DNA of 64,000 nt from PALSA-610 sp038239145. Its GTDB lineage: Bacteria > Actinomycetota > Acidimicrobiia > IMCC26256 > PALSA-610. Shown in pieces: positions 32,119-41,277 of this stretch (positions are counted from its first letter, which is position 1; each line of letters opens with the position of its first letter). Under the pieces are notes generated by a model. It worked only from the letters and a program-made list of their open reading frames with translations. It was not told where the DNA came from and made no database searches. The DNA lies in contig JBBSFB010000019.1 of assembly GCA_038239145.1 (NCBI GenBank), forward strand, positions 1 through 64,000, read 5' to 3'. The position numbers and the translations under genes are program-made.

Positions 32119-33339
32119 GTGGATTTCGAGGAGACCGCCGAAGAGAAGGCGTTCCGGGTCGTCATTCGGGCCTGGCTCGATGCGCACGCGCCGCGCCGGG
32201 AGGCGGGCGAGCAGTCGGATCACTCGTACATGCCGGGCGACGGCGATCCCGATGCCGACGACAACCACGTCGCCGCGTGCAAGGAGTGGCAGCGGGTCGT
32301 GTTCGACGGCGGCTGGGCCGGAATTACGTGGCCGGTCGAAGCGGGCGGTCGGGGCGGTCCCGGGTGGCAGGCGCGCATCTTCAACGAGGAGCAATCGCGT
32401 TACAACGTCGCGACCGGTGTGTTTGCCGTGGGCATCGCGATGGCAGGCCCGACGATCATCGCGTGGGGGAACCGGGAACAGCAGGAGCGCTTCCTGCCTG
32501 CGATGCTGCGGGGCGACGACGTGTGGTGCCAGCTGTTCTCCGAGCCCGGCGCCGGCTCCGACCTGGCCGGGCTGCGCACACGGGCCGACCGCGACGGCGA
32601 CGAATGGACGATCAACGGTCAGAAGGTGTGGACGTCGGGCGCCCACTACAGCGACTGGGGGCTCCTGCTCGCACGCAGCGACCTCGACGCGCCCAAGCAC
32701 AAGGGCATCACCGCGTTCCTGCTCGACATGCGCACGCCGGGCATAGACGTACGCCCGCTGCGCCAGATCAACGGCGCGTCGCACTTCAACGAAGTGTTCC
32801 TCACCGACGTACGAATTCCCGACGCCATGCGACTCGGTGAGCCGGGCGGCGGTTGGCGCACAGCCAACACGATGCTCTCGAACGAACGAGCCATGATCGG
32901 TGGCGGCGGTCGCGTCGGCTTCCGCGACATCGTCGCGCTCGCGCAGCGGTGCGGCGCCAACGATGACGTCATGCTCCGCCAGCAACTCGCCCGGAGCTAC
33001 ACGCGCACCCAGCTCATCAAGTGGCTGGGTCTGCGGGCGCGCAGCCGCAAGGACGGTGGGCTCGGACCCGAGGCGTCGGTGTTGAAGCTGGCCGCGTCGC
33101 GCCGGCTCGAGCACGACGGCAACCTGGTCTTGGAGCTGCAGGGCGCGCAGTCGATGCTCTATGACGACGACGCGATCCAGCGCGGCTACTGGCAACAGCA
33201 GTTCCTCGGCCAGTGGAGCAGCCGGATCGGCGGCGGCACCGAGCAGATCCAGCGCAATGTGATCGGCGAGCGCGTGCTCGGTCTCCCGAGCGAGCCCCGA
33301 CCCGGCCGGGACACCCCCTTTCGCGATCTCCCCTCCTAG
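32119..33339 (+). CDS. Acyl-CoA dehydrogenase family protein
   Basis: A 406-residue FAD enzyme: WPVEAGGRGGPGWQ, the FAD loop CQLFSEPGAGSDLAGLRT, NGQKVWTSGAHYSDW, the ERAMIGGG segment in the catalytic-base region, and C-terminal IGGGTEQIQRNVIGERVLGLP. It should introduce a 2,3 double bond into an acyl-CoA. It is not one of the paired FadE26/FadE27 type seen at 46074-48384 and may be homotetrameric. The GTG start follows the SDR stop by 4 bases. A transposase remnant immediately follows and reads towards it. Confidence 0.9.
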   Translation: MDFEETAEEKAFRVVIRAWLDAHAPRREAGEQSDHSYMPGDGDPDADDNHVAACKEWQRVVFDGGWAGITWPVEAGGRGGPGWQARIFNEEQSRYNVATGVFAVGIAMAGPTIIAWGNREQQERFLPAMLRGDDVWCQLFSEPGAGSDLAGLRTRADRDGDEWTINGQKVWTSGAHYSDWGLLLARSDLDAPKHKGITAFLLDMRTPGIDVRPLRQINGASHFNEVFLTDVRIPDAMRLGEPGGGWRTANTMLSNERAMIGGGGRVGFRDIVALAQRCGANDDVMLRQQLARSYTRTQLIKWLGLRARSRKDGGLGPEASVLKLAASRRLEHDGNLVLELQGAQSMLYDDDAIQRGYWQQQFLGQWSSRIGGGTEQIQRNVIGERVLGLPSEPRPGRDTPFRDLPS

Positions 33340-33872
33340 CAGGATGCTGAAGAGCGACCCGCCGGCGGGTTACGTCGCGGCTTGTCTTTGCGTTGAAAGC
33401 TCTTGTGCGACGCCCACGCCTCCAACAAGGCGCCATCGACCGAGAAATGCTCGTTCGAGAGATACCGGCGCAACTTCGCCTGGCCCACGACCGCGGCGAA
33501 GAACTGGTCCGCGATCTCATGGTCCAACAGGCGGTCGGGGTTCTTGGTGAACGTGGTCGCGTCGAACGCTTTCGCGTCGATCGGAAGGTCCAAGAACCAC
33601 TTGAACAATAGGTCATAGTTGAGCCGCTCGCAGAACGCTCGCTCGCTGCGAATCGAATACAAGGCCATCAACACGGTCGCCTTCAGCAACGTTTCCGGCG
33701 GCACGCTCGGCCGGCCCGACGCCGCGTACATCGCGTCGAACTCGCCGTCCAGCTCAGCCAGGACTGCGTCCACGACCTTGCGGATACGCCGGATCGGATG
33801 ATCCGCCGGGATCAGATCCTCCGGGCTCAACGAACTCAACATCGCCAACTGCCGCTCAGAAGTTCCACGCAT
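33336..33872 (-). pseudogene. Truncated IS5/IS1182-type transposase remnant
   Basis: Only the N-terminal part of a DDE transposase (about 165 recognisable residues) remains. From ATG 33872 it reads MRGTSERQLAMLSSLSPEDL, then DALYA-like and YSIRSERAFCERLNYDLLFKWFLDL, FDATTFTKN and HFSVDGALLEAWASHKSF, the DUF772-containing start of IS1182-like elements with the first catalytic Asp. After KSFQRKDK the similarity stops and the frame ends RSSASC, so the C-terminal DDE core is missing. No terminal repeats or target duplication could be identified. It sits between an acyl-CoA dehydrogenase and a broken serpin. Confidence 0.85.
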
Positions 33873-34119
33873 GCAACGAGCATGCCGAACCCGCCCACCA
33901 ATCGCGAGCACCTACCCCGACTTTCGGTGGGAAACGTTGCGGCGCCGTGCCGGTTGCCCTTCGGCGGCGGGGAACTTCCCGGGTCCGGCTGTCGTCCGAC
34001 CCGTGCGGGTCTCGTGCGCCGAGGGTGAGCGCCGGCCCGACGAGCACGCTCCCGAGACGATCCGAACGTGCTGCTGCTGGCCCGGACCGGATCGCCGGGA
34101 CCGCTTCCGCCCCCGGCCG

Positions 34120-34959
34120 ACCTCATCGCCGCGGCCCGGGGCGAGGAACCTTCGGTCTCGCTCTGTACTCGCAGCTCGCGTCGCGCGGGTGCAGCAGAAG
34201 TTGAATCTGCTCGCCGGGTTCACCGGCACGCTGGCGCGTGACTGCGCCGCTCCGCTCGCCCGGATCGACTTCGCCGATCCCGAGCGCGCGGCCGCGACCA
34301 TCAACACTTGGATCTCGGCGCGAACTCACGCCAAGATTCCGAAGGTGCTGACACCGGAGTCGCTCGAGGCGGCGGAGCTGGTACTGACCGACGCGGTGTA
34401 CCTCGACGCGAAGTGGGAGCGCGGCTTCGTCGCCAAGCTCACGAACGCGCAGCCGTTCCATCTGGTGAACGGTCAGGCGGTCTCGGTGCCGACGATGCAC
34501 CAGACCGGCGAGATCGCGACCGGGCAGGGCGACGGTTGGACAGCTGTCGCTCTGCCGTACAAGGGTGGCGCGCTCGAGATGGACGTCGTGATGCCCGACG
34601 ACATCGAGCAGTTCCAGCACAACCTCGAAGCCGCGACCTTCGATCAGAACATCGGGAGCCTGCACCCCGCGCTGGGTCGGCTCGGAGTGCGCGACGCGTT
34701 CGACTCGGAACGGGCCGACTTCTCCACCATGACCGGCGATCGCTCGCTGTTCCTGAGCGCCGTGGTGCACGAGGCGTTCGTGCACGTCGACGAACAGGGG
34801 AAGGTCGCGACGGCGGCGACGGGCGGCGTGATGGAGAAGTCGTCGGCGCCGCTCCTGACGCCGGTCCACATCGACAAGCCGTTCCGGTTCGTCGTGCGCG
34901 ACCGGGCGACGGGCGCGATCGTGTTTCTCGGCCGGGTCGTCGATCCGCGAGCGCACTGA
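34120..34959 (+). pseudogene. Serpin (serine protease inhibitor), decayed
   Basis: From about 34189 one frame encodes the C-terminal two thirds of a serpin: AGFTGTLARD, ATINTWISARTHAKIPKVL, LTDAVYLDAKWERGF, hinge VDEQGKVATAATGG, and the signature FRFVVRDRATGAIVFLGRVVDP (blocks separated here). The helix-A-like segment TFGLALYSQLAS is found just upstream (34148-34183) but in another frame, and about 60 residues that normally lie between are absent. So the gene has an internal deletion and a frameshift. A functional short form starting at GTG 34189 cannot be ruled out but would lack part of the fold. The 33873-34119 stretch shows no gene. Confidence 0.7.
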
Positions 34960-34989
34960 ACTCCGCCGACCGGGGCAGACTGCACGGCC

Positions 34990-35271
34990 ATGCAGCTCGA
35001 CGAGTTCCAAGCGCTGATGGCCACGACGTACGGCGAGCGGGATCGGGCCCGCGGAATCGACGCGACCGTCGCCTGGTTGGCCGAGGAGCTCGGCGAGCTC
35101 GCGCAGGCGGTGCGCAAGGGCACAAGCGAGCAACAGCTGCACGAGATCGGTGACCTGCTCGCGTGGCTGGCGTCTCTGACCGACCAGCTCGGGCTCTCCC
35201 TCGACGCGGCCGCGGCGCGCTACGGATCAGGATGTCCGCGGTGCGGCGCGCTCCCGTGCGCGTGCGCGTGA
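34990..35271 (+). CDS. MazG-like nucleotide pyrophosphohydrolase with C-terminal Cys knuckle
   Basis: A 93-residue single MazG domain. The metal-binding acids are Glu32, Glu33 and Glu36 (AEELGELAQA) and Glu52 with Asp55 (HEIGDLLAWL). It would hydrolyse nucleoside triphosphates to monophosphate and pyrophosphate. The tail CPRCGALPCACA holds four Cys (82, 85, 90, 92) that could bind zinc. ATG 34990 is the only sensible start. It lies between the serpin remnant and an FAD oxidoreductase; no toxin partner is present. Confidence 0.88.
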   Translation: MQLDEFQALMATTYGERDRARGIDATVAWLAEELGELAQAVRKGTSEQQLHEIGDLLAWLASLTDQLGLSLDAAAARYGSGCPRCGALPCACA

Positions 35272-35382
35272 CCTACCGCGCAAGGATCGCGGCCTCGGAG
35301 CTGCCGGTCGCCTCGACCCGGGTCGTCACGGAGGCGGACGGTACCCTCGGTCGGGGTCGTGCGCACGCCTCCGGGAGGTCCG

Positions 35383-36786
35383 GTGCGAATCATCGTTGTG
35401 GGTGGCGGTATCGCGGGCCTGGGCACCGCGCTCGCGTGCGCCCGTGATGGGCACGAGGTCACGGTCCTCGAACGCGACGACACGCCGATGGCGCCCGATC
35501 CCGACGCCGCGTTCTCGTGGCAACGCACGGGCGCGCCCCAGGTCCGCCACTCGCACGCATTCCTCGCCCGGTTGCGGAACCTGTTGCAGGACCGCGCCCC
35601 CGACGTGCTCGACGCGTTGTTCGCTGCGGGCGCGACGGAGATCGAGTTCACCGCGAACCTCCCGGAGACGCTGACCGATCGGTCGCGCCGCGCCGGTGAC
35701 GAGGAGCTGGTCGCGCTCGCGTGCCGGCGCACCACCTTCGAGTGGGTGTTGCGGCGGCTCGTGCTGGCGGAACCGGGTGTCGCGCTCGGTCACGGCATTG
35801 CGGCCGCGGCGCTCGACTTCCGTCCCGGTCCGATACCCACCGTTGTCGGCGTCGACGGTCAGGTCGCCGACCTCGTCGTCGATGCACGCGGACCGCGCTC
35901 GTCGTCGGCCGATTGGCTGGCCGCGATCGGCGCGGCGCCGGTCGCCGAGGAGCTGCACGAGAGCGGGATCGTCTACTTCTCGCGCTTCTACCGGGTGTGC
36001 CCCGGAAAGGTTGCGCCCGCGTATGTCGGCCCTACCGCGGCCGATCTCGGGTACCTCAAGTACGCGATCTTCCTCGGCGACAACGAGACCTTCTCGATCA
36101 CCTACGCGATCGAGAGCCACGACGAGGATCTGCGCCGGGCGCTCGCCTCCGACGACGGCTTCGAGACCGTCGGCCGCTCGCTCCTCGCCATCGAGCCGTG
36201 GCGCGCCGACGACGTGGCCGAGCCCATCACCGATGTGCACGTGATGGCCGGGCTGCGCAATCGCTACCGCCCCTTCGTCGATGCCGAGGGCGCGCCCCTC
36301 GTGCATGGTTTCGTGGCCGTCGGCGACTCGTCGCTGTGCACGAACCCGCTCTACGGCCGGGGCTGCAGCCTCGCGTTCGTGCACGCCTTCGGCCTCGCCG
36401 ACACGCTGCGCAGCCACGGTGACGACCTCGACGCGGTCGGGCGCGAGTTCGCCGGCTTCACCGAACGCGAGCTGGTGCCCTGGTTCCGGTCCGCGGTGCT
36501 ACAGGACACCGAGGCCCGGGCGATGCAAGCCGATCTCGCCGACGACGATCCCCGCGCCTTCATGCAGGCGGTGTTCCGTGACGGACTCCTGCCCGCGATG
36601 CGTTCGTCTCCGATCGTGTTCCGAGCGTTCCTGCGCTGGTTCAATCTGCTCGTCACGCCCGACGCGCTGATGGCCGATCCCGAGATCGTCGGCGAAGTCC
36701 TCGCCGCGTACGAGGACCGGGCGAATCGTCCCGGTCCGCCCGTGCTCGGGCCCGACCGCGACGAGATGCTCCTCCAGCTCCAGTAA
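35383..36786 (+). CDS. FAD-dependent oxidoreductase (PHBH-fold monooxygenase/dehydrogenase like)
   Basis: A 467-residue flavoprotein. The start is a Rossmann FAD motif IIVVGGGIAGLGTALACARDGHEVTVLERD (given in parts: GGGIAG, then Glu of VLERD). GVDGQVADLVVDARGPRS corresponds to the second dinucleotide segment, and FVAVGDSSLCTNPLYGRGCS to the third FAD motif (GD). GTG 35383 is chosen because GGGAGG sits just upstream, rather than GTG 35359. The C-terminal 130 residues are helical and unusual. The substrate is unknown. It converges on the E1 gene with a 10-base gap. Confidence 0.85.
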   Translation: MRIIVVGGGIAGLGTALACARDGHEVTVLERDDTPMAPDPDAAFSWQRTGAPQVRHSHAFLARLRNLLQDRAPDVLDALFAAGATEIEFTANLPETLTDRSRRAGDEELVALACRRTTFEWVLRRLVLAEPGVALGHGIAAAALDFRPGPIPTVVGVDGQVADLVVDARGPRSSSADWLAAIGAAPVAEELHESGIVYFSRFYRVCPGKVAPAYVGPTAADLGYLKYAIFLGDNETFSITYAIESHDEDLRRALASDDGFETVGRSLLAIEPWRADDVAEPITDVHVMAGLRNRYRPFVDAEGAPLVHGFVAVGDSSLCTNPLYGRGCSLAFVHAFGLADTLRSHGDDLDAVGREFAGFTERELVPWFRSAVLQDTEARAMQADLADDDPRAFMQAVFRDGLLPAMRSSPIVFRAFLRWFNLLVTPDALMADPEIVGEVLAAYEDRANRPGPPVLGPDRDEMLLQLQ

Positions 36787-36796
36787 TGCTCGAGCT

Positions 36797-38920
36797 TCAG
36801 TAGTCGAGCAGCGCGCGGAGGTCGCGCTCGATGTCGGCGGCCTGGGGAAGGATCGCGGACTCGAGCGCCGGTTCGTACGCGCAAAAGGTGTCGGTGGCCG
36901 CGAGCCGCCATACGGGCGCGTCGAGGTACTCGAAGCAGGCGTCGGCGACGAAAGCCGCGACCTCGGCGCCGAAACCACACGTGAGGGTGTCCTCGTGGAG
37001 CACGAGCACCCGACCGGTCTTGCGCACCGAGTCCGCGACGATGTCGCGGTCCCACGGTGCGATCGTACGCAGGTCGATGATCTCGATGCCGCCGTCGGGG
37101 CCCAGTTCCTTCGCCGCGACTTGGGCGCGGTGCACCGTCGCGCCCCACGTGACGACCGTCGCCCGATCGCCGCGGGTCACGTACGTACCCTTTCCGAAAG
37201 GGAGCATCCAGTCGGTGGGCGGCATCTGGTCGCGGTTGTAGCCCTGGCGGTAGAGGTGCTTGTGTTCGAGGAACAGCACGGGATCGTCACAGTTGAGCGC
37301 CGTACGCAGCAGGCCGGCCGCATCGCGGGCCCGCGACGGGAATGCGATCAGGAGCCCGGGGACATGGGCGAAGATCGATTCGCCCGATTGGCTGTGGTAC
37401 AGCGCGCCGCCCTGGAGATAGCCGCCGATCGGGATGCGTACGACCATCGGACACGTGAACGCGCCGTTGGAGCGCCACCGCGTGGTCGCGGCCTCCGACC
37501 GCAGCTGATTCATGGCCGGCCACACGTAGTCGAAGAACTGGATCTCCGCGCACGGGCGCAGTCCTCGCATCGCCTGGCCGACCGCACGGCCGACGATGTT
37601 GGCTTCCGCGAGCGGTGTGTTGAAGCAACGGGCGTCGCCGAACGCGCGTTGCAGACCGAATGTGATCCCGAACACTCCGCCCTTGCCCGGTACCTCGTCG
37701 ATGACGTGCGCGTCGGCGTCGGCCACGTCCTCGCCGAACACGCGGATGCGCTCGTCGATCGCCATCCGTTCGTGCAGCGTGAGGCGGATCGCTTCGCCGA
37801 ATGTCACGACCTCGGTCTCGTCCGGAGCCGGGTCCGGGGGTTCGGTGGTGACGGGCATGGGTCCGAAGACATGGTCGACGACCGACAACGGTGCGGGCCG
37901 TGCGAGCTCGAGTACCGCTTCGGCCGCGGCGCGAACTTCGGCCTTGGCCGCCTCCCGCATCTCTTGCGCCCGCTCGGCGGTGAGCGCGCCGGAGGCGACG
38001 AGTCGTTGCTCGAGCACCGTGATCGGGTCGTGTTCCCGTTCGTCGTCGAGCTCTTCGGGGGCGCGGTACTTCTTCTGGTCGTCGGAGAGGGAGTGGGAGT
38101 AGGGGCGGGTCACCAGCGCGTGCACGAGACACGGCCCCGCGCCCGCCCGCACGTGCGCAATCGCGTTGGCGCCCTTGCGCCGGACCTCGAAGTAGTCGCG
38201 TCCGTCCATCTTCACGACGTGAAGGCCGCGAATTCCCCGCACCATCTCCGAGATCGGCGCCGGGTGTTGGTCGGTCGATCGCACGGAGATCGCGTAGCCG
38301 TTGTCGGCGACGACGAACAGCACGGGGAGGTGCAGACGGGTCGCGGTGTTGAGCGCTTCCCAGAACTCACCTTCGGACGTGGCACCTTCGCCCAGCGACA
38401 CGTAGGTGATCTCGTCGCCGTACGCGGTGCAACCGGGGAGATGCGGCCGCCGACCGATGTAGCGCGCCGCTTCCGCGCAGCCGACGGCGGGCAGGCATTG
38501 GCTTGCCGTGACCGACGTCTGACTCACGATGTTGAGCCGGGCCGAGCCCCAGTGGCACGGCATCTGCCGACCGCCCGACGCGGGATCGGCGGCCGCCCCG
38601 ACCGCCTGCATCAACATTTCCTCGACGGTCACCCCGAGCGCGAGCGCGAGCGCCCGGTCGCGGTAGTACGGGAAGAACCAGTCGTACGCCGGCCGCAGTG
38701 AGCGGGCGAGGCCGAGCAGCAGCGCTTCGTGACCCGCGCCCGAGATCTGGAAGAAGGCCCGGTTCTGTTGGCGCAAGGCGATCTCGCGATCGTCGCAGAA
38801 CCGGGAGATGAGCGAGAGAGCGAAGTCTTCGAGCGCCTCGTCGGCGTAGCCGTCGGCGATCGCGGCCGCGACCACAGCTGGGGTCCCGGCGACCGATCGA
38901 TCGAGGGCGGCGTCGTGCAC
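36797..38920 (-). CDS. Fused E1 alpha-beta of a branched-chain 2-oxoacid dehydrogenase
   Basis: A 707-residue single-chain E1. Residues about 20-345 are the alpha part, with the thiamine diphosphate motif GEGATSEGEFWEALN and Asn in VVADNGYAIS. Residues about 365-707 are the beta part (FGEAIRLTLHERMAID, VFGEDVADADAHV, FDYVWPAMNQLRSEA). It decarboxylates a 2-oxoacid and passes the acyl group to lipoyl-E2. Alpha and beta are usually separate genes in this family, although fused forms are known. GTG 38920 diverges from the E2-like gene with a 33-base gap, so one regulator may control both. Confidence 0.9.
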   Translation of the reverse strand: MHDAALDRSVAGTPAVVAAAIADGYADEALEDFALSLISRFCDDREIALRQQNRAFFQISGAGHEALLLGLARSLRPAYDWFFPYYRDRALALALGVTVEEMLMQAVGAAADPASGGRQMPCHWGSARLNIVSQTSVTASQCLPAVGCAEAARYIGRRPHLPGCTAYGDEITYVSLGEGATSEGEFWEALNTATRLHLPVLFVVADNGYAISVRSTDQHPAPISEMVRGIRGLHVVKMDGRDYFEVRRKGANAIAHVRAGAGPCLVHALVTRPYSHSLSDDQKKYRAPEELDDEREHDPITVLEQRLVASGALTAERAQEMREAAKAEVRAAAEAVLELARPAPLSVVDHVFGPMPVTTEPPDPAPDETEVVTFGEAIRLTLHERMAIDERIRVFGEDVADADAHVIDEVPGKGGVFGITFGLQRAFGDARCFNTPLAEANIVGRAVGQAMRGLRPCAEIQFFDYVWPAMNQLRSEAATTRWRSNGAFTCPMVVRIPIGGYLQGGALYHSQSGESIFAHVPGLLIAFPSRARDAAGLLRTALNCDDPVLFLEHKHLYRQGYNRDQMPPTDWMLPFGKGTYVTRGDRATVVTWGATVHRAQVAAKELGPDGGIEIIDLRTIAPWDRDIVADSVRKTGRVLVLHEDTLTCGFGAEVAAFVADACFEYLDAPVWRLAATDTFCAYEPALESAILPQAADIERDLRALLDY

Positions 38921-38953
38921 TGCCGCCGAGTTTACGGCCTACCCTGGACTGCG

Positions 38954-39829
38954 GTGACCGAGTCCGCGACCTTGCCCTGGCGCCGGCGACCGGCGCGTGA
39001 TCCCAGTGGTTTCTTGACGCCTGCAGTGCGCGGCCTCGCTCGCGGCCTCGGCGTCGATGTCAGCGCCGTGACCGGTCGGGGCAGCGGTGGTCGGGTGACG
39101 CGCGCAGATATCGTCGCCGCCGCGCCGAATGCCGGTGCCAAAGCCGCGACCGGCGAGGAGATCATCCCGTTCAGCACGGTGCGGCGGAGGACGGCGGTCG
39201 GGCTTGTCGCGTCCAAGCAGACCGCCGCCCACGCCCTCGTCGTCGCCGCGACCGACTACAGCGCGCTCGACGAGGCACGGCGGGGCGAGCGGCTCACGGC
39301 GCTCCCGTTCGTCGCCCGTGCCGTCGTCGACGCGTTGCGCGAATTCCCGTTGATGAACGCGACGGTGAGCGACGACGGGACGGCGGTGGTGACGCACCGG
39401 AGCGTGCACCTCGGCATCGCGGTGGATCTCGATTTCCAGGGCCTCGTCGTACCGGTGGTGCGGGACGCCGACGGGCTCCGGCTCCGGGCGCTGGCCGGCG
39501 CGATCCGCGACGTCGCAGCCCGGGCGCGCGCCCGCAAGCTCGGACCCGACGATCTCGCGGGCGGGACCTTCACGATCACGAATCCGGGCGCGTCGGGCAC
39601 GTGGATCTCGTATCCCGTGATCAACCGCCCGCAGGTCGGGATCCTCGCGACCGACGGTGTGTCCAAGCAGGTGATCGCCGCCGGCGTCGGCCGGCTCGGG
39701 ATCGCCCCGATCGGTCGCCTTTGTTGCTCGTTCGACCACCGTGCGGTCGACGGGGCTTACGCGGGCGCGTTCGTCGAGCGGGTCAAGGAGATCCTCGAGA
39801 CCCGCGACTGGTCGAGCGAGTTGGTCTAG
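38954..39829 (+). CDS. E2-type dihydrolipoamide acyltransferase without lipoyl domain
   Basis: A 291-residue protein. Residues about 14-58 are a peripheral subunit-binding domain (FLTPAVRGLARGLGVDVSAVTG, GRVTRADIVAA), followed by the acyltransferase catalytic domain with the active His and Asp in SFDHRAVDGAYAGAF. The usual N-terminal lipoyl domain (DKA motif) is absent; the in-frame sequence upstream is antisense to E1 and is not lipoyl-like. GTG 38954 is the start. A lipoyl carrier must come from elsewhere, as in actinobacterial Kgd/OdhA whose E2 domain also lacks one. It overlaps the convergent lipoprotein gene by 4 bases. Confidence 0.88.
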   Translation: MTESATLPWRRRPARDPSGFLTPAVRGLARGLGVDVSAVTGRGSGGRVTRADIVAAAPNAGAKAATGEEIIPFSTVRRRTAVGLVASKQTAAHALVVAATDYSALDEARRGERLTALPFVARAVVDALREFPLMNATVSDDGTAVVTHRSVHLGIAVDLDFQGLVVPVVRDADGLRLRALAGAIRDVAARARARKLGPDDLAGGTFTITNPGASGTWISYPVINRPQVGILATDGVSKQVIAAGVGRLGIAPIGRLCCSFDHRAVDGAYAGAFVERVKEILETRDWSSELV

Positions 39830-41007
39830 GGAACCTTGACCGTCAGGCGGGCCGGATCCTCGACGTCGGTTGGCTTGCAACCCGGCGGCCCGGTCACAGG
39901 ATCGCAGCGCGCCGGGGTTCCGCCCGGGATCTTCGTCGTGTACCCGTTGCCGAGCTTCGGGTCGGGCACCTCGTAGTCGGTGCTGACCAGCTGCGCGCCA
40001 CCGGCGAGCGCGACCTGCTCGTCGTGATGGTTGTTCGCGCGCGCCTCAATCGTGTCGGCGTCGGCACGCGTTCGGACGATCATGTGCGCGGCGAGCGCGG
40101 CCTTGATCTTGGCCAGGTCGCCGACGGGATCGTTCAGCTTCGCGTAGGCGGCATCGTCCTGACCCGGCGCCGACGGCGTGAATGCGAGGCGCCCGCGCAA
40201 CGACGCATGCCCGACGAGGTACGCGGTGCGGTAGGCACCTTCGTTGTCGAGGGTGAAGTACACCTTGCCCCGGGTCTTCGCGAGTGTCGGCCAGCCGTGG
40301 TCGCGCACCGCCGCGCCGAGCGTCGCCGCGTTCCCGCGCACGTCGTCGGGCGTGACGATCTCGGTCCGATCGAATACCGAGAGGATCTCCTTCTCGATCT
40401 CGGTGAACAGCTGCGTGCTCGGCGCGTCGTCCTTCATCTCGATGTGGACGTCGATCGGTACGTGGCTCGGGTGCGAGGTCGACCATGTCTTCACGAGCTG
40501 TATGCATAGTACGAACGTGAGACACGTCGAGTTCGTGTCGACGTCGGCTTGGTGGATGACCTTGAGCCCGGGCTGCAGCATCACCGGGTTGTCCGGGATC
40601 TTCACGCCTTCGGCGATCGGGAACGACGGCTTGGCGAACTTCCCGCCCTTGGGATCCGACCACACGTCGAGCTCGATCTGGCGGACGCCGATGTCGAACT
40701 GTTGCGGCAGGGGCTCGTGCGAGTAGTCGAGCGTGCGCGCGAGCCCGGGTGTCGACTTGTACAACGCTGCGAGGACCTGCGGATAAGGACGACCGTGGTA
40801 GCTGTTGTGCGACCCCAGGACCTGGATCTGGTCCATGCGCAGTGTGTCGTCGAGCCGGTACGCGGGAATCGTCGTGACCGTCGGTCCGGACCCGGTCGTC
40901 GCCGGCGACGGGTTCGCCTTGTGCTGGCTGTCGTTGCCACTGCTACTGCTGCACGCCGCCGCGGCGAGCGCAACGAGCACAGCCAGAACCGAGATGCGGG
41001 GCCGCAT
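39826..41007 (-). CDS. Secreted lipoprotein with calcium-type PI-PLC-like domain
   Basis: A 393-residue protein with a lipobox signal peptide (LVALAAAAC, Cys near residue 19) and a Ser/Thr/Pro linker. The mature domain has QVLGSHNSYH and IGVRQIELDVWSD, the catalytic-His and acid regions of the Streptomyces SaPLC1-like calcium-dependent phosphatidylinositol phospholipase C group, then HIEMKDD. It should act outside the membrane on phosphodiesters such as phosphoinositides. ATG 41007 gives a normal signal; ATG 41019 adds four residues. It is monocistronic and converges on the E2 gene. Confidence 0.85.
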   Translation of the reverse strand: MRPRISVLAVLVALAAAACSSSSGNDSQHKANPSPATTGSGPTVTTIPAYRLDDTLRMDQIQVLGSHNSYHGRPYPQVLAALYKSTPGLARTLDYSHEPLPQQFDIGVRQIELDVWSDPKGGKFAKPSFPIAEGVKIPDNPVMLQPGLKVIHQADVDTNSTCLTFVLCIQLVKTWSTSHPSHVPIDVHIEMKDDAPSTQLFTEIEKEILSVFDRTEIVTPDDVRGNAATLGAAVRDHGWPTLAKTRGKVYFTLDNEGAYRTAYLVGHASLRGRLAFTPSAPGQDDAAYAKLNDPVGDLAKIKAALAAHMIVRTRADADTIEARANNHHDEQVALAGGAQLVSTDYEVPDPKLGNGYTTKIPGGTPARCDPVTGPPGCKPTDVEDPARLTVKVP

Positions 41008-41082
41008 GAGGCGGAGCATAGGATCCCGGCCGACTGCGTGCAGCGAAACGGGGAGCGGAGTTGCAATGAAGGCGAAATTCCA

Positions 41083-41274
41083 ATGAACGTGCGTGTGGAT
41101 CTCGATCTCTGTGTCGGCCACGGCCGGTGCTACGTCCTGGCGCCCGACGTGTTTGCCCCCGACGACTTCGGGCACTGCGAGCTCCTCGTGACCGAGGTCG
41201 ACGGCGCGCTGGCCGACCAGGCCCGCATCGGCGCCGAGAATTGCCCGGAGCGGGCCATCTCCTTGGAGGACTGA
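41083..41274 (+). CDS. 3Fe-4S-type ferredoxin (P450 partner type)
   Basis: A 63-residue ferredoxin with Cys10, Cys16 and Cys54 (DLCVGHGRC and ENCPERAI), a three-Cys 3Fe-4S pattern with Gly-His in the missing-ligand region. It is a second P450-type electron carrier in this window, sharing the gene order with the first: ferredoxin then SDR. ATG 41083 is the start. The SDR start codon lies 3 bases after its stop, so both are probably translated from one message. Confidence 0.9.
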   Translation: MNVRVDLDLCVGHGRCYVLAPDVFAPDDFGHCELLVTEVDGALADQARIGAENCPERAISLED

Positions 41275-41277
41275 CCG

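Noticed and set aside
38729..38953. Upstream extension of the E2 frame as a missing lipoyl domain
   Set aside because: The extension is antisense to E1, has no DKA-type lipoyl motif or sheet pattern, and the conserved part begins after GTG 38954.
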